Assembly (NCBI RefSeq): GCF_014196925.1
Contig: NZ_JACIEN010000005.1
Location: forward strand, 62,001 to 126,000
From: Chelatococcus caeni
GTDB lineage: Bacteria > Pseudomonadota > Alphaproteobacteria > Rhizobiales > Beijerinckiaceae
Direction of reading: 5' to 3'
DNA: 64,000 bases
In this document: one piece after another, positions 25,431 to 33,466 of the stretch
How the letters are laid out: every line of letters starts with the position of its first letter
Position numbering within the stretch: the stretch's first letter is position 1
Notes under the pieces: generated by a model
What the model was told of the DNA's origin: nothing
Database searches by the model: none
The model's input: only the letters and a program-made list of their open reading frames with translations
Position numbers and translations under genes: made by a program

Positions 25431-26660
25431 ATGTCCACTGCCCCAACGGGAACCGCTTGCCTCGATTCAGCCCCTGCGCAGGCCGCGGGCCCGACCGCCC
25501 GCCACTGGCTCGCCGCCGGCTCGGTCGGCACCGCGGCCTTCGCGCTCGTAACCGCCGAGTTCCTGCCCGTCGGCCTGTTGCCGGCCATGGCCGCCGACAT
25601 CGGCATCACCGAGGGCCAGGCCGGCCTCATGGTCACCATGGCGGGCGTGCTCGGCGCCATTGCCGCCCCCTCGGTAACGGTGGGTGCCGGGCGGCTCGAC
25701 CGGCGCATCGTCCTCATGGTCCTCGTCGGCCTGCTCGTCCTTTCCAACCTGATCGTCGCGCTGTCCACCTCCTACCCCCTCATTCTTCTTGGCAGGCTGC
25801 TGCTCGGCATCGGTGTCGGCGGCTTCTGGTGCATCGGCGTCGCCATCGGCCCGCGGGTCGTGCCCGAGCCCACGGGCACGCGCGGCACCGCCATCATCTT
25901 CGCCGGCATCTCGCTTGGCACCGTCGCGGGCGTGCCGGCGGGGACCTTCATCGGCGATCTCTTCGGCTGGCGCGCGGCCTTCGCCGCCGCAGCGGGCATC
26001 GGGGTCGCGGTGCTCGTCGCGCAGGCGCTGCTGCTGCCGTCGCTGCCACCCCAGCGTGCCATCCGCTGGCGCGACCTGCCTGCCCTGCTTCACGTGCCGA
26101 AGGCGCGCATCGGGCTCCTGGCCGCCTTCGTCATGTTCGGCGGCCAGTTCTTCGCCTACACCTACATCGCGCCCTATCTCGTTCAGATCACGGGCCTCGG
26201 CTCGGGCATGGTGACGGGCCTGCTGCTCGCCTATGGCACCGCCGGCTTCTTCGGCAATATCGTCGGCAGCTGGGTGGCCGGAAAGGACGCGCGCACCGCC
26301 GTCGCCACCACTGCCCTCGTCCTCGGCGCCTCGGCGCTGGCGCTCGCCGCCTTCGGGGCGATCCCCATCGCCGCCATCGCCATCATCGTCGTCTGGGGGC
26401 TGGCCTTCGGCGCATTGCCCATTGCGACCCAGACCTTCATGTTCCGCGCCGCCTCCGAGGCGCTGGAGACCGGCGCCGCCCTGCTCGTGTCGCTGATCCA
26501 GGTTGCGATCGCCCTCGGTGCCACCGTCGGGGGCCTGACCGTCGACGGTCTCGGCCTCGTCAGCACCATGGTGGCGGGCGGCATCGTCATGATGCTCGGG
26601 GCGCCTGTGATCGCGATGCTCGGGCGCGAGCGCAGGGTCGCGGCCGCCGTTCCGCACTGA
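25431..26660 (+). CDS. MFS transporter, DHA1 type (sugar/drug or nucleoside efflux)
   Basis: A 409-residue major facilitator with twelve hydrophobic helices. The first helix contains ALVTAEFLPVGLLPAMAADI, the hallmark of the AraJ/YdhP/NepI-like efflux branch. Motif A appears in reduced form around GAGRLDRRIVL, and helix 5 has the GISLGTVAGVPAGTF motif C-like stretch typical of exporters. The predicted role is proton-driven export of a drug, purine or sugar derivative. It is controlled by the divergent TetR gene through the palindrome at 25295. Confidence 0.9.
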   Translation: MSTAPTGTACLDSAPAQAAGPTARHWLAAGSVGTAAFALVTAEFLPVGLLPAMAADIGITEGQAGLMVTMAGVLGAIAAPSVTVGAGRLDRRIVLMVLVGLLVLSNLIVALSTSYPLILLGRLLLGIGVGGFWCIGVAIGPRVVPEPTGTRGTAIIFAGISLGTVAGVPAGTFIGDLFGWRAAFAAAAGIGVAVLVAQALLLPSLPPQRAIRWRDLPALLHVPKARIGLLAAFVMFGGQFFAYTYIAPYLVQITGLGSGMVTGLLLAYGTAGFFGNIVGSWVAGKDARTAVATTALVLGASALALAAFGAIPIAAIAIIVVWGLAFGALPIATQTFMFRAASEALETGAALLVSLIQVAIALGATVGGLTVDGLGLVSTMVAGGIVMMLGAPVIAMLGRERRVAAAVPH

Positions 26661-26678
26661 GAGCCCGACGCTGCACCA

Positions 26679-26700
26679 GCCCGGCATCCTGGTGCCGGGC
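26679..26700. terminator. Hairpin between convergent MFS and mgtC-like genes
   Basis: A perfect 8-bp stem GCCCGGCA / TGCCGGGC with a six-base loop. There is no T-run, so termination strength is uncertain. Confidence 0.5.
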
Positions 26701-26712
26701 CGGTGTGGCCGG

Positions 26713-27201
26713 TCACTTCCACCCCAGGTGCCGCTCGACCTGGTAGAGGAGATGCAGCACGACAGTGCCGACGAGGGTCGCGAAGATGGCGATGATCCAG
26801 AAGCCGAGGCCGACCGACAGGCCGATGGCCGCTGCGAGCCATACGCCCGCGCCGGTCGTCAGCCCATGCACCTCGCCCTTGGCGAAGACGATCAGCCCGG
26901 CGGCGAGGAAGGCGACGCCGGCCGTCACGGCCTCCACCACGCGCAGGGGGTCTGATCTCACCTGGTCGATGTCATAGATCGGCGCACGAACGACCTCGCC
27001 GGCGAGGAGTCCGAAGACCGCCGCCGCGAGGCCGACGAGAAGATGCGTGCGCAGGCCCGCCGGCCGGCCGCGCACCTCGCGCTCGATGCCGATGACGGTG
27101 ACGCACAGCAGCGCCCCGCAGATCCGCGCGAGCATGACGTGATAAGGCACCGCCGTGCGCGGCAGGATGTCGGCCACGATGTCAGCGAGCGCCTGCTCCA
27201 A
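26713..27201 (-). CDS. MgtC/SapB family membrane protein
   Basis: A 162-residue protein with four to five hydrophobic helices and the MgtC family motifs GIEREVRGRPAGLRTH and AGVAFLAAGLIVF. MgtC proteins restrain the F-type ATP synthase or help adaptation to low magnesium in some pathogens. This protein is the short form without the C-terminal ACT-like domain, so the general function is uncertain. It is transcribed alone, 48 bases from a DUF3008 gene. Confidence 0.9.
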   Translation of the reverse strand: MEQALADIVADILPRTAVPYHVMLARICGALLCVTVIGIEREVRGRPAGLRTHLLVGLAAAVFGLLAGEVVRAPIYDIDQVRSDPLRVVEAVTAGVAFLAAGLIVFAKGEVHGLTTGAGVWLAAAIGLSVGLGFWIIAIFATLVGTVVLHLLYQVERHLGWK

Positions 27202-27249
27202 GTCGCTCTCCCATGTCGCGCTCCCTTCCCGTTCGCCCGTTCCCGGCCG

Positions 27250-27438
27250 TCAGGACTTCGATGCGTGCTCGGGCTTGCCCTTGCGGGAGGTGGACGCCAT
27301 GTCGTGCAGCTCGCGCTCCGACATGGACTTGACCATGCTCTTCGAGGCGCCCTTGAGCTCGCTCTTCTTCTTCTCGCCGCGCTTGGCGGCGAGCGCCGCG
27401 CCCGCGGCCTTCTGCTGGGCTTTCGATTTCGCCGGCAT
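27250..27438 (-). CDS. DUF3008 family small basic protein
   Basis: 62 residues, lysine- and alanine-rich, starting MPAKSKAQQKAAGAALAAKR, which is diagnostic for DUF3008. The function is unknown. An AAGGAGAT ribosome site precedes the ATG at 27438. A GGAAC-N17-GGTT element about 45 bases further upstream suggests sigma-EcfG control, as for the next two genes. Confidence 0.88.
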   Translation of the reverse strand: MPAKSKAQQKAAGAALAAKRGEKKKSELKGASKSMVKSMSERELHDMASTSRKGKPEHASKS

Positions 27439-27481
27439 GACGATCTCCTTTCGTGGCCCGCTCACTGAGCCCCGCTGCTCC

Positions 27482-27507
27482 AACCCGCGGGGCACCCCGC
27501 CGGTTCC
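27482..27507 (-). promoter_or_regulatory. Sigma-EcfG-like promoter of the DUF3008 gene
   Basis: Read on the minus strand: GGAAC (27507-27503), 17 bases, GGTT (27485-27482). The consensus -10 is CGTT, so one base differs. Confidence 0.55.
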
Positions 27508-27531
27508 GGCCGGCGCAGGTGAGAAGCCGCG

Positions 27532-27556
27532 AAAAAGGGCGGCCGAAGCCGCCCTT
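27532..27556 (-). terminator. Terminator of the YciF-like gene
   Basis: A 9-bp perfect stem AAGGGCGGC / GCCGCCCTT with a stable CGAA tetraloop. On the minus strand it is followed by a T-run. It lies 28 bases past the YciF-like stop codon. Confidence 0.85.
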
Positions 27557-27583
27557 CGTCGGGCCGGTGTGGAGCCGACGCCC

Positions 27584-28081
27584 TCAGGCAGCCCGCTGGG
27601 CCCTGCTGTTCGCGTCCTTCTCGGCGAGCTTCGTGAGCATCTCGTCGGTCTGCGCTTCTTCCTTCAGCGTCTCGTCGAGGAGCTTCGCCGCATCCTTCAT
27701 GCCGAGTTCCTGGGCCCAGCGCCGGAGCGTGCCGTAGCGCGTGATCTCGTAATGCTCGGCGGCCTGGGCCGCGGCGATCAGGCCGGCGTCGAGAGCGGGC
27801 GTGTCCTTGTATTCGGACAGCACCTCCTCGCCTTCCTCGATGATGCCGTCGATCGCCGGACAGGTCTTGCCGCGCGCCGCCTTGCCGCAGATCTCGAACA
27901 CCTGCTGCAGGCGCGTCACATGGCCCTCGGTCTGTTCGCGATGCTGCTGGAACGCCGCCTTGAGTTCCTCGGCGCTGGCCCCGCGGGCGAGCTTCGGCAA
28001 GGCCTTCAGAAGCTGGCGCTCGGCATAGTAGATGTCCCTCAGGCCTTCGTAGAAAAGATCGTCCAGCGTCTTGTTCTTCAT
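27584..28081 (-). CDS. YciE/YciF ferritin-like family protein (DUF892)
   Basis: A 165-residue four-helix protein starting MKNKTLDDLFYEGLRDIYYA, with paired E/H residues in EQLLKALPKLA-like, EQTEGHVTRL, AAEHYEITRYGTL and EEAQTDEML segments that make a ferritin-like di-metal site. YciF proteins are stress-induced in enterobacteria and alphaproteobacteria. The exact activity is unknown. AAGGAG lies before the ATG at 28081, and an EcfG-like promoter lies about 45 bases upstream of the start. Confidence 0.92.
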   Translation of the reverse strand: MKNKTLDDLFYEGLRDIYYAERQLLKALPKLARGASAEELKAAFQQHREQTEGHVTRLQQVFEICGKAARGKTCPAIDGIIEEGEEVLSEYKDTPALDAGLIAAAQAAEHYEITRYGTLRRWAQELGMKDAAKLLDETLKEEAQTDEMLTKLAEKDANSRAQRAA

Positions 28082-28125
28082 GGGTCTGCTCCTTCCATCG
28101 GCCGCCGAACGGCGGATGCGGGCCG

Positions 28126-28150
28126 AACCGCATCGCAGACGGTTTGTTCC
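28126..28150 (-). promoter_or_regulatory. Sigma-EcfG-like promoter of the YciF-like gene
   Basis: Read on the minus strand: GGAAC (28150-28146), 16 bases, GGTT (28129-28126). It shares GGAACAAACC with the promoter of the DUF982 gene. Confidence 0.65.
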
Positions 28151-28205
28151 GCACCAGGCGGAATGCCGCGGCCCCGCCGGGAGGCCGCGGCGCAAGCTCC
28201 CACGA

Positions 28206-28460
28206 CTATGGCTCAGCCATCTCCGCGAGCAGGCCGGCAGCCCGCGCGGCATTCTCCACGGCACGGCGGGCGCCTTCCGGCGCGCGGAAGCCGTCGACGG
28301 CGTCCCGGCAGGCGGCGCAGGCACGCAGATAGGCGTTGTCGCGCTCGCCCGGCCAGTCGCGCTCGAGGAACTCGAGGGCTTCCCAGGCACTATAGGCGAC
28401 AAAGATTCCGGTTTCACCGGCACGCAGCTTGACGGGAACGCGAAACGGACGATGGCCCAC
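28206..28460 (-). CDS. DUF982 family small protein
   Basis: 84 residues with the DUF982 pattern: VPVKLRAGETGIFVAYSAWE, ALEFLERDWPGERDNAY, then CAACRDAV and a C-terminal ARRAVENAARAAGLL helix. DUF982 genes are found in many copies in Hyphomicrobiales genomes and have no known function. The start is GTG 28460, with GAAGGAGAA seven bases before it. The gene has the best EcfG promoter of the three neighbouring small genes. Confidence 0.87.
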   Translation of the reverse strand: MGHRPFRVPVKLRAGETGIFVAYSAWEALEFLERDWPGERDNAYLRACAACRDAVDGFRAPEGARRAVENAARAAGLLAEMAEP

Positions 28461-28809
28461 GTCTGTTCTCCTTCTTCTTGAGGCCCGGGGGTCCGAACCG
28501 CATCGGTCGATGCGGCCCATCGAAACGCACACGCGTGGGGTTTGTTCCCGTCGGGCCAAGCCTGAAGGCCCGGGAACTGAAGCAAGATGAATGCCACTTT
28601 GCTGGAGCCGCGCGGCGACCGCCTCGGTCGATGCGCACCGGCTTGATTTGCCCGGCCCGGCTGGGCGGTCTTGTGCACCGGGACGGGACCACCGTCGTGG
28701 CCGTGCGGGCCGGCATGCTGGCCCATCGTGCACCTGCGGGCGGGCGACACGCGCGATCAGCAGGCTTTGAACCGCGCCCGCGGGCGGCTACTAAGGCCAG
28801 GCCTTCACC
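28461..28809. other. Intergenic region between DUF982 and DUF4105 genes
   Basis: About 349 bases without a convincing gene. The left part holds the DUF982 ribosome site and the EcfG promoter at 28524-28548. The right part is GC-rich and holds no promoter I can name for the gene at 28810. Confidence 0.5.
28524..28548 (-). promoter_or_regulatory. Sigma-EcfG promoter of the DUF982 gene
   Basis: Read on the minus strand: GGAAC (28548-28544), 16 bases, CGTT (28527-28524), an exact match to the general-stress consensus. It lies about 64 bases upstream of the GTG start. Confidence 0.75.
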
Positions 28810-29808
28810 ATGCGGGAGCGGCTCTTGGTTCGCCTCACCGGAATTCTCGCACGCGTCGCCATCGGCGCGGTCGTCCTCCTGGTCTCCGTCTGGGCGGCGC
28901 TCGCCCTGCGGTACCGCCTGCCTCTGCCCGAGGAGGCGCGGCTCCTCGCCGCCGGCGCTTTCGGCCTCCTCGGCCTTGCGACGATCGTCGCCCTCGTGCG
29001 ACGGCGCGCCGCCGCCGCGAGCCTCTTCGCCCTTGCCGTCGCCGGCGTCTTCGTCTGGTGGGCGAGCATCGTGCCGCCGGCCGAGGCGGACTGGTCGCCG
29101 GATGTCGCCCGCCAGGTCACGGGAACCGTCGACGGCTCGGTGCTGACCCTGACGGGCGTGCGCAATTTCGACTGGCGCGGCGAAGACGACTTCACCGCCG
29201 CCTGGGAGACGCAGCGCTACGACCTCGACCAGTTGCGCACGCTCGACATGTTCATGTCCTACTGGGCCGGGCCGAGCATGGCGCACATGATCCTGAGCTT
29301 CGGCTTCGCCGACGGCCGGTACCTTGCCTGGTCGGTCGAGGTGCGCCGACGCAGGGGCGGCGCGTTCTCGCCCATCGCCGACCTCTTCAAGAGCAACACC
29401 CTCGTGCTCGTCGCCGCCGAGGAGCGGGACGTCATCGGCGTGCGCACCAACATCCGCGGCGAGGACGTGCAACGCTACCGCCTCGATATCCCGCAGGAGA
29501 TGATCCGGGCGCTCCTGCTGCAATATGTTGCAGACGCCAACGCGCTCGCCGCACGGCCGACCTTCTACAACTCCCTCACCACCAACTGCACGACGACCGT
29601 GGTGCGCATGGCGCGCGCCCTGGGCGACGTGCTGCCCTCCGACTGGCGGCTCGTCGTCAACGGCTACCTGCCCGAATATGCCTACGACATGGGCGCCCTC
29701 GACAGCAGCCGGCCGATGGCGGAACTGCGCGCGGAGGCTCGCATCAGCCCCCGGGCCCTCGCGGCGGGACTGACGCCCTCCTTCTCGCAGGACATCCGGC
29801 AGCCGTGA
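28810..29808 (+). CDS. DUF4105 / Lnb N-terminal-domain membrane protein
   Basis: A 332-residue protein with two to three N-terminal membrane helices (about 12-32, 44-64, 70-88), then a periplasmic domain. The latter has SMAHMILSFGF near residue 156 and NSLTTNCTTTVVRM near 254, which supply the conserved His159 and Cys260. This Cys-His arrangement marks the DUF4105 domain also seen at the N-terminus of Lnb, the lipoprotein N-acyl transferase of Gram-positives. A thiol acyltransferase or hydrolase role is therefore possible but unproven. There is no strong ribosome site. Confidence 0.82.
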   Translation: MRERLLVRLTGILARVAIGAVVLLVSVWAALALRYRLPLPEEARLLAAGAFGLLGLATIVALVRRRAAAASLFALAVAGVFVWWASIVPPAEADWSPDVARQVTGTVDGSVLTLTGVRNFDWRGEDDFTAAWETQRYDLDQLRTLDMFMSYWAGPSMAHMILSFGFADGRYLAWSVEVRRRRGGAFSPIADLFKSNTLVLVAAEERDVIGVRTNIRGEDVQRYRLDIPQEMIRALLLQYVADANALAARPTFYNSLTTNCTTTVVRMARALGDVLPSDWRLVVNGYLPEYAYDMGALDSSRPMAELRAEARISPRALAAGLTPSFSQDIRQP

Positions 29809-29884
29809 GCGACGCCGTCCGCCGCCCTCACCAGCCGGGCGATCGATGCTATAGCTGCCGCGCGAACTCTCGGGAGAGGCTGGA

Positions 29885-30238
29885 ATGGCGCGCGAAATCA
29901 CGATCTACGGCATCAGGAACTGCGACACGATGAAGAAGGCGCGCGCCTGGCTCGAGGCCAAGGGCGTTGCCTACGCCTTCCACGACTACAAGAGTGCCGG
30001 CATCGATCGCGACCGGCTCACGGACTGGATCCGGCAAGCCGGCTGGGAGAAGCTCCTCAACCGCGCCGGCACCACCTTCCGCAAGCTGCCCGAGGCCGAC
30101 AGGGACGGGCTCGACGAGGCGAAGGCCGTCGGCCTGATGCTGGCCAATCCGTCCATGATCAAGCGGCCGGTACTGGACATCGACGGCAGGATCGTCGTGG
30201 GTTTCAGCCCGGCCGGCTACGAGTCCGTGCTCGCATAA
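29885..30238 (+). CDS. ArsC/Spx-family thioredoxin-fold protein (YffB-like)
   Basis: A 117-residue protein with the YffB-type N-terminus ITIYGIRNCDTMKKARAWL, one active cysteine at about residue 13, and the KRPVLDIDGRIVVGF segment of the ArsC family. YffB-like proteins are glutathione-linked thiol reductases of unclear substrate. It lacks the second catalytic cysteine of classical arsenate reductases and is not next to arsenic genes. GGGAGAGG lies before the ATG. Confidence 0.9.
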   Translation: MAREITIYGIRNCDTMKKARAWLEAKGVAYAFHDYKSAGIDRDRLTDWIRQAGWEKLLNRAGTTFRKLPEADRDGLDEAKAVGLMLANPSMIKRPVLDIDGRIVVGFSPAGYESVLA

Positions 30239-30388
30239 GCCGGCCGGGCCGGGGCGCCCTCCGCCGGCGCCACCACCGACGGCCGCCCGCCGCGTCCACG
30301 GCAGACGGCCCGCCGGACTACCAGGCAGGACGACCCATTGGCCGCCCGGCTTGCCCGAGCCGCCTCAGTTGGCGCCTTACTTGGCGCG

Positions 30389-30850
30389 TTACTTGGCAGC
30401 CGTGGAGGTGTTGAGCTTGTCGAACAGCACGGTCATGCGCTTGCCGCCGAGGCCCGGCAGCTTGACCGCCTTGGCGGCATCGAGGTTCGGCGCCTCGTCG
30501 CCGACCTGGATCAGCCCGACCATGCCCATGCCGACATGCGGCAGGCACTTGTAGCCATAGAGGCCGGGCTTGTCGAAGGTGACGACGATCTCCTGCGAGA
30601 GCTTGCCCTTGAAGGCCTCGGCACCCTCGGGGATCATGCCCGGGATGGTCTCGGCGTTGTGGCTCTTGTCGGTCGGCACGAACTTCACGGTGTCGCCCGG
30701 CGCGATCTTCAGGAAGGCCGGCTCGAACACCATCGCCTGATTGTCCGAACCCTTGTTGAGCATCTTCACCTCGTGCTCGGCCGCCACGGCCGGCAGCGCC
30801 AGCATCAGGGCGCCGAAGGTCAGAAGAGTGCGGGTCGTGCAGCGGTTCAT
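30389..30850 (-). CDS. paz: Pseudoazurin (type 1 copper protein)
   Basis: 153 residues with a Sec signal peptide ending in LPAVAAE. The mature protein is a cupredoxin with copper ligands His64 (KSHNAE), Cys102, His105 and Met110 in the segment [11 protein letters not shown], the canonical pseudoazurin spacing. It carries electrons in the periplasm to the copper nitrite reductase encoded 3 kb away, and possibly to other reductases. The ATG at 30850 is favoured by GAGGA seven bases upstream; a second ATG directly before it is possible. A TTG-N8-CAA site lies 115 bases upstream. Confidence 0.95.
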   Translation of the reverse strand: MNRCTTRTLLTFGALMLALPAVAAEHEVKMLNKGSDNQAMVFEPAFLKIAPGDTVKFVPTDKSHNAETIPGMIPEGAEAFKGKLSQEIVVTFDKPGLYGYKCLPHVGMGMVGLIQVGDEAPNLDAAKAVKLPGLGGKRMTVLFDKLNTSTAAK

Positions 30851-30958
30851 CATATCGTCCTCAATCATGTCGCCCGCCCCTGCGGGCGCGGCGGGGAGCC
30901 GCGGTCTCGCGATCTCCATCCACGAATGTCACTCTAAGGACTTGATGCAGCGCGCACT

Positions 30959-30972
30959 TTGCGCCGTATCAA
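30959..30972. promoter_or_regulatory. FNR/NnrR-type box before paz
   Basis: TTGCGCCGTATCAA, TTG-N8-CAA with the consensus ATCAA right half. It lies in the gap between the oxidase stop and the pseudoazurin start, centred about 115 bases before the start codon. Confidence 0.75.
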
Positions 30973-30986
30973 ACCGGAAGGCGCCG

Positions 30987-31646
30987 TCAGACCTGCCAGC
31001 CCTCGCGCTCGGGCAGCGGCCGCCCGGCGGCGAGCGCATCGGCGAAGGCGTGGTTGATATCGCGGTGGATCGCCTCGTCCTCGCGCATGGCCACGAGCAT
31101 GTCGGACAGGCGCGCGTCGCGCGGCAGGTTCCAGTAGCTGACGGCGAAGGCGGGGGCCGGCACGTTCTCCTCCTGGCCGGTCTCGAGGCGCACGATCCGC
31201 CGCGAATAGTCGCGCACCGCCGCCTCGGCGAGATAGCCGGTCAGGCGGTGGCCGGTGCGCGGCGAAACGAGGTGCAGCAGGAAGAAGGCGTTGTAGAAGA
31301 GGGCCTGGGCCACCGCGATGAACAGCCGCTCGCCGGGCCCGGGCTGCTGCAGGGCGACGAAGGCCATGAGGTGGGCACGCTGGCTCTCCGCCTCGTCCAT
31401 GAAGGCCCGCACCCAGCCGCGGTCGTCGATCATGCGCCGCAGGCATTTGAGGTGAAGGAGCGTCGCCGTCACCATGGCGGGAACGGCGGCGACCGTCTCG
31501 AGCACGACCGCCCCGTCGCCGTAGCGGCGGCCGAAGAAGAGCGAGGCCGCCCCTTCCATGAGGCGGACGATGCCGGCCGCGATGCGGTCGGCCAGGCTCG
31601 CCGGCGTATGGTGGCGGGCAAAGTCGCCCTTGTCGATCATCAGCAT
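30987..31646 (-). CDS. aox: Divergent alternative oxidase (AOX) family protein
   Basis: A 219-residue member of the cyanide-resistant quinol oxidase family. It has the LET motif (Glu50), a hydrophobic membrane-associated segment (about 105-128), ENVPAPAFAVSYWNLP, and the C-terminal REDEAIHRDINHAFAD motif with Glu191 and His194. Two di-iron motifs deviate: the usual NERMH reads SQRAH (Gln89, His92), so the expected glutamate three residues before His92 is Gln, and LEEEA reads LAEAA. Standard AOX reduces oxygen to water with ubiquinol and resists NO and cyanide. The activity here is uncertain. It is divergent from an NnrR/Dnr-type regulator and shares a TTG-N8-CAA box with it. Confidence 0.87.
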   Translation of the reverse strand: MLMIDKGDFARHHTPASLADRIAAGIVRLMEGAASLFFGRRYGDGAVVLETVAAVPAMVTATLLHLKCLRRMIDDRGWVRAFMDEAESQRAHLMAFVALQQPGPGERLFIAVAQALFYNAFFLLHLVSPRTGHRLTGYLAEAAVRDYSRRIVRLETGQEENVPAPAFAVSYWNLPRDARLSDMLVAMREDEAIHRDINHAFADALAAGRPLPEREGWQV

Positions 31647-31746
31647 GCTCAGCCTGCCTCGTTCTGCGGCCCGGTCGCGGCGGCGCGGCGGAAGGCCGCG
31701 CGGCACCTGCGCCACCGGCAGGATAGATGTCAAGCGCGGCGAATCT

Positions 31747-31760
31747 TTGCGGCGGATCAA
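31747..31760. promoter_or_regulatory. FNR/NnrR-type box between aox and regulator 1
   Basis: TTGCGGCGGATCAA, centred 107 bases before the aox start and 82 before the regulator start, so it can serve either gene. Confidence 0.72.
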
Positions 31761-31835
31761 AGCGCTGCCCGCGCGGTGGTGGCTGGATGCGCCCGGCCGC
31801 CGCCCGCGTCGAGGCGGCGCGAGGCGCTTGAGGAC

Positions 31836-32534
31836 ATGCACGGTACTGCGGAACAAGACATCCTGTGCCGGACCGACCTGTTCCGCGGCCTGTCTCCGGA
31901 TTCGCTGCGCGAATTGCGCCGCAGTGCGAGCCGCCGCCGGCTCGCGATCCAGGATCCCGTCTTCCACCAGGGCGATCCGGCCGAGACCTTCTATGTCGTC
32001 GCGGAAGGCCGCCTCAGGGTGACGCAGACGACCGCCGACGGCCAGCAGGTCATCATCCGCTATGTCGGCCCCGCAGAGCTCGCCGGCCTCGCCGTCCTCG
32101 CCGGCGACGACCTTCATCCAAGCACGGCGACCGCCGTGGCGGACAGCGAGGTCATCGGCATCTCCCGCGCCGCCATCCGCGAGATCATGGCGCGCCACCC
32201 GGAGGTCGCGGTCAACGCCGTTTCCGTCATCGCGGCGCGCTATCGCGAGATGCAGCAGCGCCTGCGCGAGATGTCGACGCAGAACGTCGAGCGCCGCATC
32301 GCCCACACCATCCTGCGCCTTGCCCGGGAGGCCGGCCGACGCACCGCGCGCGGCATCGAGATCGCCTTTCCCCTCTCGCGCCAGGACCTCGCCGAGATGA
32401 CGGGGACGACGCTGCACACCGTGAGCCGCACCCTGAGCGCCTGGGAGAGCCGCGGCCTCGTCGACAGCGGGCGCCGGCGCGTCGTCGTGCGCCGGCCCCA
32501 CGAGCTCGCCATGCTGGCGGATGCGACGGGCTGA
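31836..32534 (+). CDS. Crp/Fnr-family regulator, NnrR/Dnr type (copy 1)
   Basis: 232 residues. The cyclic-nucleotide-binding-like beta-roll (about 15-125) includes VFHQGDPAETFYVVAEGRLRV. A dimer helix and the winged helix (about 165-225) follow, with FPLSRQDLAEMTGTTLHTVS as the DNA-recognition region. The N-terminal four-cysteine cluster of FNR is absent, so it is more likely a haem-dependent NO sensor of the NnrR/Dnr group. It should bind the TTG-N8-CAA sites in this island. A second, related regulator is encoded at 41.3 kb. Confidence 0.9.
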   Translation: MHGTAEQDILCRTDLFRGLSPDSLRELRRSASRRRLAIQDPVFHQGDPAETFYVVAEGRLRVTQTTADGQQVIIRYVGPAELAGLAVLAGDDLHPSTATAVADSEVIGISRAAIREIMARHPEVAVNAVSVIAARYREMQQRLREMSTQNVERRIAHTILRLAREAGRRTARGIEIAFPLSRQDLAEMTGTTLHTVSRTLSAWESRGLVDSGRRRVVVRRPHELAMLADATG

Positions 32535-32540
32535 ACCCCT

Positions 32541-33455
32541 TCACCACCGGTCCGACGCGAGGACCAGCGCGCGGCTCGCGTCCTCCTTGTCGACGAGGCG
32601 GCGCAGGCGGGTCGCCACCCGCCGCCAGGCGCTCTGCTCGTCGAGCACCAGGCGAATGCCGAGATTGGCCGGCGGGCGGCCGACGGAGCAGCCCCCCGCC
32701 TTGGCGTCGCCGATGAAGTCCGACACATAGCCGCGATGGGCGCCGGCCACCGTCCGCACGCCGCAGTTGACGGTGGGCTTGCCGGCGAGCGCACCCTCCT
32801 CGTCGAGCCGGTAGCGGGCAAAGCAGGTGCTCGTCCAGTCCCAGACATTGCCGCCGATGTCGAGCACGCCGTGCTCGTTCTCGCCGAAGCTGCCGAAGGG
32901 TTGGGGCTCAGCCTCGGCCACGATCTCGCGGCGCGACTCCTCGTCGTAGCGGGCGAGCCAGCGATTGGCGACGTCGCCGCCCGGATCGTCGCTCACGGCA
33001 TCGTCGACGAGGCGCGAGCCGGCGGCAAAGGACCATTCCTCGTCGCTCGGCAGGCGCCAGTTGCGGCCGGTCTTCTCCGACAGCCAGGCGGCATAGTCGC
33101 TGGCGTCGTGCCAGGTGACGCCGACGACCGGCACCTCGCCGCGCCCGCCCGCCCCGCCGAGGGCCGGGCGGCACGCGCCGTCCGCGACACAGCGCCCGTA
33201 TTCGGCGGCGCTCACCTGCCGCTTCATGATCATCACGGGCTGCTCGACGGGCATCTCGATGCGCGGGCCGTTGACCGGCCGCTTGCCGCGCATGAACTCG
33301 CCGGGCACGCGGTAGTCGAAACGCCCGGGCGCGATACGCACGACATCGGGCGTGGCCGGCTCGATTCCCGCCGCATCGGCCCGGACAGCGAGGCCGACGA
33401 GGGCAAGAGCGGTGCCGAGAAGAAGGGAGCGAAGAGCGCAGCGCATGACGGACAT
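32541..33455 (-). CDS. nirV: NirV, formylglycine-generating-enzyme-like protein
   Basis: A 304-residue periplasmic protein with a signal peptide (about 1-29) and a SUMF1/FGE-sulfatase domain: VPVVGVTWHDASDYAAWLSE, WRLPSDEEWSFAA, DIGGNVWDWTS and NLGIRLVL. NirV proteins accompany nirK in many alphaproteobacteria; their role in nitrite reductase maturation or function is unsettled. It lies 46 bases downstream of nirK with a very stable hairpin between, so it is probably read from the nirK promoter at a lower level. Starts at 33455 and 33446 are both possible. Confidence 0.92.
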   Translation of the reverse strand: MSVMRCALRSLLLGTALALVGLAVRADAAGIEPATPDVVRIAPGRFDYRVPGEFMRGKRPVNGPRIEMPVEQPVMIMKRQVSAAEYGRCVADGACRPALGGAGGRGEVPVVGVTWHDASDYAAWLSEKTGRNWRLPSDEEWSFAAGSRLVDDAVSDDPGGDVANRWLARYDEESRREIVAEAEPQPFGSFGENEHGVLDIGGNVWDWTSTCFARYRLDEEGALAGKPTVNCGVRTVAGAHRGYVSDFIGDAKAGGCSVGRPPANLGIRLVLDEQSAWRRVATRLRRLVDKEDASRALVLASDRW

Positions 33456-33466
33456 CCCGAAAAGGG

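Noticed and set aside
28571-28600. GGAAC on the plus strand as an EcfG promoter for the DUF4105 gene
   Set aside because: No CGTT-like -10 at 16 or 17 bases, and it is more than 200 bases from the start codon.
28414-29901. Long minus-strand frame opposite the DUF4105 gene
   Set aside because: Low-complexity antisense product without a domain; the plus-strand gene has conserved motifs.
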